Below are positions 1 to 5,800 of a DNA stretch of 5,807 nt, one piece after another. This stretch comes from Planctomycetota bacterium. Lineage in GTDB: Bacteria > Planctomycetota > Brocadiia > SM23-32. The stretch spans positions 1 to 5,807 of the forward strand of contig JAGXLK010000190.1 of the NCBI GenBank assembly GCA_018334735.1, written 5' to 3'. The translations under genes were made by a program, and so were the position numbers. The notes beneath the pieces were generated by a model. The model saw only the letters and a list, made by a program, of their open reading frames with translations, was not told where the DNA came from and made no database searches. The stretch's first letter is position 1; every line of letters starts with the position of its first letter.

Positions 1-1
1 G

Positions 2-400
2 GGAGCGATTAAGACGGACCGATATGACCAGCTCCGGGATGGGATTACCATCGAGGGGACGTATTGGACCCTGGAAGCGGCTATTCCCTGGGCTGAGATC
101 GGTGCTGATCCGCCCGAGCCGGGGTCGACGATACGCGGCGATTTCGGTTATCTGCAGAGCGATGAACATGGCACCCATACCACCGGACGAGTTTACTGGT
201 CCGGCAAGACGCAGAAAGTCGTCTCCGATACACCCTCGGAAGCGCGGTTGCGGCCGGCGCTCTGGGGTCAGTTTGTCGTTACCAAATCCGACGCCCGACT
301 TCATTTTATCGAGCCGGTTGGCACGACGCCACCGAGTGTGCTTGAGGAAGAGGACGATGGGGGTTTTGGCGATGATATTCTGCAGGAACTCGGAGAATGA
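2..400 (+). CDS. C-terminal part of a CBM9-like domain protein (5' end outside window)
   Basis: This is an open frame from the window edge to TGA at 398-400, giving 132 visible residues with no start. The visible part resembles the last strands of a CBM9-like (DOMON-type) carbohydrate-binding fold. It has an E-A-A-I-P-W-A-E motif at fragment residues 25-32, a P-G-S-T-I-R-G-D-F-G-Y strand at 40-50, a Y-W pair at 65-66, and a closing R-P-A-L-W-G-Q-F strand at 84-91. The neighbour at 478-3591 ends in a domain with the same A-I-P-W-E-E signature. After the fold comes a Thr/Pro linker and a strongly acidic tail, with 9 of the last 19 residues Asp or Glu. Such domains usually sit at the end of secreted glycosidases or sugar-binding proteins. 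The rest of this protein, including any catalytic domain, cannot be seen, so its function stays open. The competing frame at 24-692 has low-complexity, Arg-rich composition and runs into the next gene, so it is a shadow. Confidence 0.75.
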   Translation, partial: GAIKTDRYDQLRDGITIEGTYWTLEAAIPWAEIGADPPEPGSTIRGDFGYLQSDEHGTHTTGRVYWSGKTQKVVSDTPSEARLRPALWGQFVVTKSDARLHFIEPVGTTPPSVLEEEDDGGFGDDILQELGE

Positions 401-462
401 GAAATCGATGGGTGTGCCGTTCCTATCGTTTTGGAGATCCGATCCGCGAATCTTGAGTGAAT

Positions 463-469
463 GGAGAAG
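463..469 (+). promoter_or_regulatory. Probable ribosome binding site choosing the ATG at 478
   Basis: GGAGAAG lies 8 to 11 nt before the ATG at 478, depending on which purines pair. The longer in-frame alternative, GTG at 457, has no purine-rich Shine-Dalgarno sequence before it, and its seven extra residues would sit in front of a good signal peptide. The ATG at 478 is therefore preferred. The spacing is slightly long, so this is not certain. Confidence 0.5.
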
Positions 470-477
470 CGAAGAAA

Positions 478-3400
478 ATGAAAAACCGTTGGAAATATGT
501 TGGAATGCTGGGCTTCGGGCTGTACCTGTTAATAGCGGTTTTTTGGCCTCTGCAGACGACGGCGGGTCGTCGAGGGCGGACCAATTTCGACAAATGTTTT
601 GGGCTGGACAAAAAAAAGATCCCCAGTGTGAAGATTACGCTGATCGAGAGCAACGCTCCGGGTTGCCTATTCTTCCCCGGCGAAAAACCTGAGCTGACCT
701 ATCAGCTGGTCAACAAGACGAACAAGCCAATTAAGACCGAGGGCGCGCTCAAGGTAATCCAGTTCGCCAGCCGAAGCATTGTGGGTGATATATGGAACTC
801 TCGGACAGTCAGGCTGCGCGATGTCAGCGAACATAAGGTAGATGTCGACCTGTCGGCCAAAGGCTGGCAGAATATCGTTTTCAAGCCGACCTTGCCCGAA
901 GAGAAGGGCTGTTACGGACTGGTTCTGGATCTGCGCAAGCAAGGACGCGATTTCATCGGCGCAATGGCGCGCATTTTTGTTCCCGACCCCACCCGCGTTC
1001 AGTATCCCAAACAGGCTCTGGACAACATGCGACCGTCCGTCCTCAACCGTCTCGGCGTCAAAGCCATTCGCAAGGGTTGGGGTTACGTTCACAGCAGTCG
1101 CGAGGAACTTTACGCCCGACGGATGAAACAACTTGATGAGGAAATGGCGAAGTTCCACGAGAATAAAGTTACGATCGCGTTGGAGTTTGGCGCCGGACGC
1201 TACGACGCGCCGATGGACATGTCCTGGCGCCCACATCTGACCGAGGAAGATGTTCTCAAAGGCGGAAAGGGCGACGCGGTCTGGATGCCCAAAGATGATA
1301 AGGATTTCGAAGAGTTTGTCTATAAAATTGCGTGCAAATACGGTTGGCCCAAAGGGCCGATTACCGCGTTCATGCTCTGGAATGAGCCGTGGGAAGGTCT
1401 GTCGATCTCCGGGTGGGGGGCCGACATGATTCGTTACCGGAAGATTTACAAACATATGGGCAAAGCCACGGCCCGCGCACGGCGTGACGCGGGGGTGGAT
1501 ATTCTGGTGGGCGGCTGCGATTCCTCGTCGAACTCCTGGGACAAACTCTTCCCGGACGGCAGCGATGAGTTCATGCCGTACTACGATTTCTGCTCGATCC
1601 ACTACCAGGGCATGTCCGCGCCGGTCCTGCATCCGGAATGGATCAATCGCAAGGTTGGCAACGGCCGGGTCCTGATCTGGGATACCGAAAGCTGGGTTGC
1701 GAACACCGACGACCGCGTCGCGACGGTGGTGGCCACCAACCGCGCTGCCGGATACGATCGGTCGCTGGGAATCAAATTCGATAAGATTGTCACGCAGCTC
1801 TCGCATAACCGAAAAGTTGTGGACCGAATCCATACCCCCGAAGGTACTGTTAAGAATGTCCGTCCGCTCCACGCCTGGCCGGTGGCCCCGTCCCTCAGTG
1901 CTGTTCAGCATTTTATCGGCGAGCGCAATTTTCAGGAAATACTGTTCAAAAACGGGCTCCCGTGGGTCTATCTTTTCGACGGACTCAAAGGGAATCGGGA
2001 TGACGGGACGATTGTTATAACGGGCGATATCGGAACGGCTTTCAACAAACCCGACTGCATGCTTTTCCGCACGGTCCGCAGTGCTTATGAACTCAGGGAA
2101 AAGACAAAATTGCGTGAAGAGATGGCGAAATTGCCCGAAGGCTCAAAAGAGCGGGAGGAACTGGCGGAGAAATTGCGCAAGCCCTGGCCCCGGCAGGGGA
2201 GCACGATGACGATTAAGGTGAAACCCTACCTCCAGGCCTTCGACTTCTATGGAAATCCTGTGGCCACTGCGGACGGAAAACTGACGATCCCGCTGAACGC
2301 CAACGGTTTTTTCCTTCGTGCGGACCCTGAAAAGAAAGGCAGCTATCGTAAGCTCGTGGAGGATATCCGCAACGCTCAGATTAAAGGTCTTGAGCCTCTG
2401 GAAATCATTCCCCATGATTTTCTCAAGCCGATCGGAGATGATGCTGGGTTGAAACTCGTTCTCACGAATGTGCTGAATCAACCCGTGCGCGGGAAACTTG
2501 ATGTCGAAATCTCCGGACTGACAATTCAGGTGCCGGACAGTATCGAATTGTCAGCGCACCAGACCAAAACGTACCGTTTGCCCGTTACTGGGAAAGCGCG
2601 GTCGGACAACAGCTATCCTCTGGTGGCTCGTTTCAAAAGCGCGGCGGGGAACGCTGAACATCGCGAAACCCTCCATGTCAACCGTATCGCGAATCGAACC
2701 ATCAACGTCGACGGAAAACTCGACGATTGGAAAGGCGCACTCCCGCAGACAATTATCTCCAGGGGGAAAGCCCATCGGTCACTGACCGAAGCAGCATGGT
2801 TGCCCTTCGAGTCCTTCAAGGCGAAAGACAGCGTGGGTGTGGCAACGGCCTTTCTGGCATACGACGATAAACATTTCTATTTTGGCGCCAAAGTGGCGGA
2901 CAATACGCCGAGCCCCGGGAGCCTCCGATTCAGCGAGATGGATCCGGACGAATTCTTCTACCCCAAGACGGTCTACACGATCAAGAAAGACAAATACGGC
3001 GTTCCCGTCTCCCGCACGAAGCACACCTGGCCTGATGGGGTACGGCGGTTTACGTACCGGAAATGGCCGGTTCTTTTCGGGCACGGCTGGGACCACATTC
3101 AGATCTCGTTCAATGCGATTCCCATCGGCGAAGATGGCTGGTTGTCCCACCTACCGGGTCGGATGCCGGGTTTTATCCGATATAAGTGTACCGATTACGA
3201 GTACTGCCTGGTGCATGTCGCGCCCAAGTACGGAGGCGGCACGGAGGTTTTCCGGGCGATGATACCGGGTATGCCGCGGAAGCATTTCTACCCGCGCCAG
3301 ACCAAACATCCTCTGGAAGGCGAGGTAAAGAATGCCAGATTGATCACACGCTATGAGGAAAACACCCGGATCACAGAAGTTGCGATCCCGTGGGAGGAGA

Positions 3401-3591
3401 TTCCTCACGTGAAAAAACAACTCGATTCAGGCAAGACGGTGAAGTTCAGCTATCGGGTTAACCACGGCGGCCGAGTGCCGACCATGGAACTCGCCCAGCA
3501 GCGGAGCGTATCGAAGATTAATGATCACGCTTTCCACCCGGACTGGAGAACTCACTGGGCGAACGAGCTTGAATTTTCGTTTGAGAAGTAG
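478..3591 (+). CDS. Secreted clan GH-A-like glycoside hydrolase with C-terminal CBM9-like domain
   Basis: The product is about 1037 aa, starting at ATG 478 (GTG at 457 would add 7 residues). Residues 1-29 form a Sec signal peptide with a basic N-terminus, a hydrophobic core at 7-23 and a likely cut after T-T-A at 27-29. Residues about 50-170 look Ig-like. Residues about 180-470 look like a (beta/alpha)8 barrel. W-N-E-P at 301-304 offers E303 as acid/base, and I-W-D-T-E-S-W offers E404 as nucleophile. They are 101 residues apart, fitting strands 4 and 7 of clan GH-A, with C-S-I-H-Y at 372-376 between them. A beta-sandwich segment follows, interrupted by a highly charged helical stretch at about 536-568. 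An Ig-like domain lies at about 658-735. A CBM9-like region begins with I-N-V-D-G-K-L-D-D-W at 742-751 and includes A-I-P-W at 969-972. A role in hydrolysing a polysaccharide or glycoside in the periplasm or outside the cell is inferred. Neither the GH family nor the substrate can be assigned by eye; GH39- or GH5-like are possibilities. Retaining chemistry is expected if the clan call holds. Confidence 0.8.
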   Translation: MKNRWKYVGMLGFGLYLLIAVFWPLQTTAGRRGRTNFDKCFGLDKKKIPSVKITLIESNAPGCLFFPGEKPELTYQLVNKTNKPIKTEGALKVIQFASRSIVGDIWNSRTVRLRDVSEHKVDVDLSAKGWQNIVFKPTLPEEKGCYGLVLDLRKQGRDFIGAMARIFVPDPTRVQYPKQALDNMRPSVLNRLGVKAIRKGWGYVHSSREELYARRMKQLDEEMAKFHENKVTIALEFGAGRYDAPMDMSWRPHLTEEDVLKGGKGDAVWMPKDDKDFEEFVYKIACKYGWPKGPITAFMLWNEPWEGLSISGWGADMIRYRKIYKHMGKATARARRDAGVDILVGGCDSSSNSWDKLFPDGSDEFMPYYDFCSIHYQGMSAPVLHPEWINRKVGNGRVLIWDTESWVANTDDRVATVVATNRAAGYDRSLGIKFDKIVTQLSHNRKVVDRIHTPEGTVKNVRPLHAWPVAPSLSAVQHFIGERNFQEILFKNGLPWVYLFDGLKGNRDDGTIVITGDIGTAFNKPDCMLFRTVRSAYELREKTKLREEMAKLPEGSKEREELAEKLRKPWPRQGSTMTIKVKPYLQAFDFYGNPVATADGKLTIPLNANGFFLRADPEKKGSYRKLVEDIRNAQIKGLEPLEIIPHDFLKPIGDDAGLKLVLTNVLNQPVRGKLDVEISGLTIQVPDSIELSAHQTKTYRLPVTGKARSDNSYPLVARFKSAAGNAEHRETLHVNRIANRTINVDGKLDDWKGALPQTIISRGKAHRSLTEAAWLPFESFKAKDSVGVATAFLAYDDKHFYFGAKVADNTPSPGSLRFSEMDPDEFFYPKTVYTIKKDKYGVPVSRTKHTWPDGVRRFTYRKWPVLFGHGWDHIQISFNAIPIGEDGWLSHLPGRMPGFIRYKCTDYEYCLVHVAPKYGGGTEVFRAMIPGMPRKHFYPRQTKHPLEGEVKNARLITRYEENTRITEVAIPWEEIPHVKKQLDSGKTVKFSYRVNHGGRVPTMELAQQRSVSKINDHAFHPDWRTHWANELEFSFEK

Positions 3592-3594
3592 GAT

Positions 3595-3598
3595 GGAG
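3595..3598 (+). promoter_or_regulatory. Shine-Dalgarno site of the TPR gene
   Basis: GGAG lies 8 nt before the ATG at 3607, inside the 15-bp gap after the TAG of the preceding gene. The good spacing fixes the start, and the tight junction supports co-transcription of the two genes. Confidence 0.7.
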
Positions 3599-3606
3599 AT
3601 TAACCC

Positions 3607-5133
3607 ATGAAACGATATCTGGGAGTTCTGGTAGCGACGTGCCTTTTCTTTGCCGTTAATCTTCACGCCGGATCCGGTTCTTCTAATGAAGCTTTCCTCA
3701 GGGCCTACCGGGCGGGCTACAAAAAGCTGGAAGCAAAGCAGTACGAAGCTGCCTTAAAAGATTTCCAGGAAGCCGTGAGTCTGGCGAAGCACAACCATGA
3801 ATCCGGTCCCGCCCACGTCCGTGTGGCGCAGTGCCTGCAGGCTCAAAAGAAATGGTCAGCGGCTGCCGCGAGTTACAAGAAAGTCCTCGGGCTCCCCATC
3901 CACGGCAGACATGAAAAGGACCTCCGCCACCAACCCCACATCCGAGAAAGCATCGAGCAACTGACACAAATCTACGCTAAGAGGCTGAAACAGTTCGACA
4001 AGGCCGAGGCGGTTCTAAAAAAGATGACGACGTATGACGGCGTTCATCCTCACCATTATGCCGGGTCCGTGGCACGACTCGCATCCGACTGCGCCCGGGA
4101 GGGCCAGCACGAGCGGGCCGCGAAAATTATGGGTCAAGCGCTGGAAATTGAGGGGCTGAACGACGCCTGGCGCGCGCGTCTGCTTGTCGAGCAGGCCAAA
4201 GTGTATGCCAGAGGCAAGGATTTCGAGCGGGCGATCGCCTCCTGCAATCAGGCCCTTGCGCAAGATGGAGCGCCGGCTCACCGGAAAATACGCGCACTCA
4301 AATACCGCGCTGAACTTTTTGAGCGCTATCTGAAAGAACCACAGGAAGCCATTGCGACCTACAAGAAAATCATGGCGATGCCGAAAGCGAGCGGACACTA
4401 TAAAGCCGACGCAGCCAAACATATCGCCGAGATATATCGCCAGCAGAAGCAGTATGTCAGAGCGCTGGCTGCCATAGACAAAGGCCTTGCTCTTGAAAAA
4501 ATAAACGGTGACAGACGATGTGAGTTACTGACGCGGAAAGGATGGCTGATGCTGGCAGCGGGGAAACCAGAGGATGCCGTCTCGATTTATCAGAAAGCTA
4601 TCAAGGTCAGTGACGCCTCGACCCCTCGCAGGGCGGAGGCGTGGAAAAGGCTGGGCGAACTTCAGGAACGGCACCTGAAACAGCCCGAGGCCGCGCTGAA
4701 ATCCTACCGTCAGATCGACCAGCTTCCGGGGATCCATCCCAACCGGAAAGCGGACGCTCTCCGGAGGATTTCTGACGTCTATCGCCGGCTGAAGCGGACC
4801 GACGAGGCCCTGGCGGCCTGCCGGGCCATGCTTGATATCAAAAAGGTCCACGTCAACTACAAATATGAAGCTCTGAAACGAATCGCTGAAATCAATGATC
4901 GCGAATGGCAGCAACCCGAAGCAGCCGTGAAGAATCTCAAGAACATACTCGCGCTTCCCGACCTGCATGAGAGGCGCAAAGCCGACGCTCGATGGCGATT
5001 GGCCAATACCTACCTGAACCTGAAGAAGAGGGATGCCGCAAGACGAGTCCTTAAGGATCTGCTTGCAATGGAGAAACTCCATCCTCATATGAAGAAAAAA
5101 GCGGAGAAAAAACTGAAAGATCTGTCCAGATAA
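3607..5133 (+). CDS. Secreted TPR-repeat protein, about 11-12 repeats
   Basis: The product is 508 aa. Residues 1-21 are a short Sec signal peptide (M-K-R start, hydrophobic core, likely cut after L-H-A). No lipobox Cys and no later membrane span are visible, so the protein is probably periplasmic or exported. From about residue 26 to the end it consists of paired helices with TPR-type positions: small residues where helices pack, A-D-A...I-A-x-x-Y in helix A and P-E-A-A-x-x-x-Y in helix B. The units are longer than the canonical 34 residues. From 185 to 492 they measure 39, 39, 38, 38, 39, 38, 39 and 38. Many end in a hydrophobic residue plus His (99, 147, 377, 415, 454, 492). A final single helix rich in Lys caps the array. 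No catalytic domain is present, so a scaffold or protein-binding role is inferred. It lies 15 bp after the glycosidase-like gene and probably shares its transcript, but its partner cannot be named. Sel1-like repeats are less likely given the motif pattern. Confidence 0.85.
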   Translation: MKRYLGVLVATCLFFAVNLHAGSGSSNEAFLRAYRAGYKKLEAKQYEAALKDFQEAVSLAKHNHESGPAHVRVAQCLQAQKKWSAAAASYKKVLGLPIHGRHEKDLRHQPHIRESIEQLTQIYAKRLKQFDKAEAVLKKMTTYDGVHPHHYAGSVARLASDCAREGQHERAAKIMGQALEIEGLNDAWRARLLVEQAKVYARGKDFERAIASCNQALAQDGAPAHRKIRALKYRAELFERYLKEPQEAIATYKKIMAMPKASGHYKADAAKHIAEIYRQQKQYVRALAAIDKGLALEKINGDRRCELLTRKGWLMLAAGKPEDAVSIYQKAIKVSDASTPRRAEAWKRLGELQERHLKQPEAALKSYRQIDQLPGIHPNRKADALRRISDVYRRLKRTDEALAACRAMLDIKKVHVNYKYEALKRIAEINDREWQQPEAAVKNLKNILALPDLHERRKADARWRLANTYLNLKKRDAARRVLKDLLAMEKLHPHMKKKAEKKLKDLSR

Positions 5134-5203
5134 TCCGGTTCAGCATGCTTGTGACGGGGGGATGATGCACAATCGACGATATTCTCTCAGTGAGTCGGGT
5201 TGC

Positions 5204-5222
5204 ACCGGCGGGGATAACCGGT
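5204..5222. repeat. Short inverted repeat
   Basis: ACCGG (5204-5208) pairs with CCGGT (5218-5222) around a 9-nt loop. It is about 70 nt after the stop of the TPR gene and has no T tract behind it. It is weak on its own and could be chance. Confidence 0.25.
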
Positions 5223-5240
5223 AGAATGGCTTGTGGCATA

Positions 5241-5307
5241 GGTACCTTTTTTCTCGGTTTTGGCTTTCTGTCTGCAACAAACAGACAAAAACCGGGGGAA
5301 AGGTATC
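5241..5307. repeat. 67-nt imperfect hairpin, possible terminator of the upstream operon
   Basis: Three stem segments nest around one axis. TACCTTT (5243-5249) pairs with AAAGGTA (5299-5305). CGGTTTT (5255-5261) pairs with AAAACCG (5288-5294). TGTCTG (5269-5274) pairs with CAGACA (5282-5287) around the loop CAACAAA. A 7-nt one-sided bulge (GGCTTTC, 5262-5268) and a G-U-prone segment (5250-5254 against GGGG at 5295-5298) interrupt the stem. Outer pairs G5241-C5307 and G5242-U5306 can extend it. A T-rich run (5309-5318) follows. It starts about 108 nt after the TPR gene. Rho-independent termination is possible, but the long, AT-containing stem is not typical. A remnant of a small mobile palindrome or a structured RNA is also possible. 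Confidence 0.55.
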
Positions 5308-5455
5308 GTATTATTTTTCAGTCCGCCACAGGCAAGTCAAAACCTACCCCCCACCGCCCATCCCCTGCCTTACAAACGACTTATGGGACAATCATCCATC
5401 TGATCTACCCTCAAGAGATCAGGAGTTCTGGGGCTGGAGTGATTTTGAAGGGAGA

Positions 5456-5554
5456 CGAGATTGCTTTTTCCGTTTCGACGGAAACGCAATGGTCGGGAAG
5501 GGGCCCCTGCGTCATTGCGAGGGACCTCGAAAACGCGGTCCCGCAGCAATCTCG
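5456..5554. repeat. Composite palindrome: two opposed copies of a dispersed GAGATTGC...GCAATGAC-type repeat
   Basis: The outer arms CGAGATTGC (5456-5464) and GCAATCTCG (5546-5554) are exact inverted repeats. Each half is itself a hairpin. On the left, ATTGC/GCAAT (5460-5464, 5486-5490) encloses TTTCCGT/ACGGAAA (5467-5473, 5478-5484) around a TTCG loop. On the right, ATTGC/GCAAT (5514-5518, 5546-5550) encloses GGGACC/GGTCCC (5521-5526, 5537-5542). The halves face each other across GGGGCCCC (5500-5507), close to the centre of the whole. From memory, elements ending in GTCATTGCGAG and GCAATCTC are dispersed in many unrelated bacterial genomes. Their translation commonly gives spurious peptides like R-H-C-E-E-R-S-D-E-A-I-S; here the frame reads R-H-C-E-G-P-R-K-R-G-P-A-A-I-S. 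It is a REP- or MITE-like non-coding element. No transposase is in the window, and the copy number in this genome is unknown. Confidence 0.7.
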
Positions 5555-5560
5555 GCATTT

Positions 5561-5589
5561 TTGCCTGTAAAATAGAGGTATTGTATAAT
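5561..5589 (+). promoter_or_regulatory. Putative sigma70-type promoter
   Basis: TTGCCT (5561-5566, 4 of 6 matches to TTGACA) is followed, after exactly 17 nt, by a perfect TATAAT (5584-5589). It begins 7 bp after the composite palindrome and points at the pseudopilin fragment, whose ATG at 5606 would leave only about 10 nt of leader. This could be a real promoter or a chance match in AT-rich sequence; there is no clear ribosome site behind it. Confidence 0.35.
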
Positions 5590-5605
5590 TGAAAGTGGCG
5601 ACAAT

Positions 5606-5800
5606 ATGGAACAACTTGATGTGGCATCGGCCCATAGCGCCCTGGGTTCGCCCAACATGCTCGGTCTGACTCTCCATTCGGGACGTTTCAATTATCTGTT
5701 CACGGATGGCCATGTCGGAACTCTGGATCCGGACGATACAATAGGGACCGGAACTCAAAAAGCGCCTCTGGGGACGTGGACGATGGAGACGAATGACTGA
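5606..5800 (+). pseudogene. C-terminal remnant of an H-X9-DG pseudopilin (DUF1559-type)
   Basis: The frame gives 64 residues. H24 is followed by exactly nine residues and then D34-G35, within L-H-S-G-R-F-N-Y-L-F-T-D-G-H-V. This is the C-terminal H-X9-DG signature of prepilin-processing-associated proteins common in Planctomycetota, Lentisphaerota and Verrucomicrobiota. The tail with G-T-G-T and G-T-W-T before the stop also fits the ends of these proteins. Full members run to roughly 200-350 aa and begin with a type IV prepilin leader (F-T-L-I-E-L-L-V-V-I-A type). No such leader is visible in any frame upstream in this window. The same frame stays open only back to a TAG at 5573-5575. The codons from 5591 (E-S-G-D-N) could still belong to the old gene, which suggests the 5' part was lost near 5575-5590, next to the composite palindrome. 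The ATG at 5606 has no good Shine-Dalgarno sequence. A short expressed protein is possible but less likely than a remnant. Confidence 0.65.

Larger units (their letters stand above)
5134..5605 (+). other. Gene-free, structure-rich intergenic region (472 bp)
   Basis: No convincing gene is visible on either strand. Two overlapping open frames (5190-5570 and 5231-5575) lack good ribosome sites, and their 3' halves are translations of the palindromic repeat at 5456-5554. The region holds a small hairpin near 5204, a long hairpin at 5241-5307, a C-rich tract at 5343-5369, the composite palindrome and a promoter match. A short Trp- and acid-rich reading at about 5381-5455 could be debris of a protein gene, but I do not recognise it. 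Confidence 0.6.

Noticed and set aside
457..459. GTG start for the large enzyme
   Set aside because: It has no Shine-Dalgarno sequence, and it adds a polar 7-residue extension before a normal signal peptide. The ATG at 478 is better placed.
24..692. 222-aa open frame on the + strand
   Set aside because: It overlaps the CBM9-like frame and the start of the glycosidase gene, and has Arg/Ser/Pro-rich shadow composition. Both frames it overlaps show clear domain motifs.
667..1911. 414-aa open frame on the - strand
   Set aside because: It lies wholly opposite the GH-like gene, whose signal peptide and catalytic motifs make it the real one. The antisense product has no recognisable domain and reflects codon bias.
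5343..5369. C-rich tract, possible G-quadruplex on the - strand
   Set aside because: Only three G runs of three or more are present (4, 3 and 6). A three-layer quadruplex would need a fourth, so it is most likely simple composition bias.
5456..5554. CRISPR-like paired repeats
   Set aside because: The two copies are inverted relative to each other, differ in their cores and enclose no regular spacers. They are a palindromic dispersed element, not an array.
5190..5575. Overlapping 126-aa and 114-aa open frames after the TPR gene
   Set aside because: They have no ribosome sites. Their C-terminal halves are translations of the palindromic repeat (V-I-A-R and R-H-C-E type peptides), a common annotation artefact.
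5411..5758. 115-aa open frame on the - strand
   Set aside because: It runs antisense through both the repeat and the H-X9-DG remnant, with no recognisable motif.
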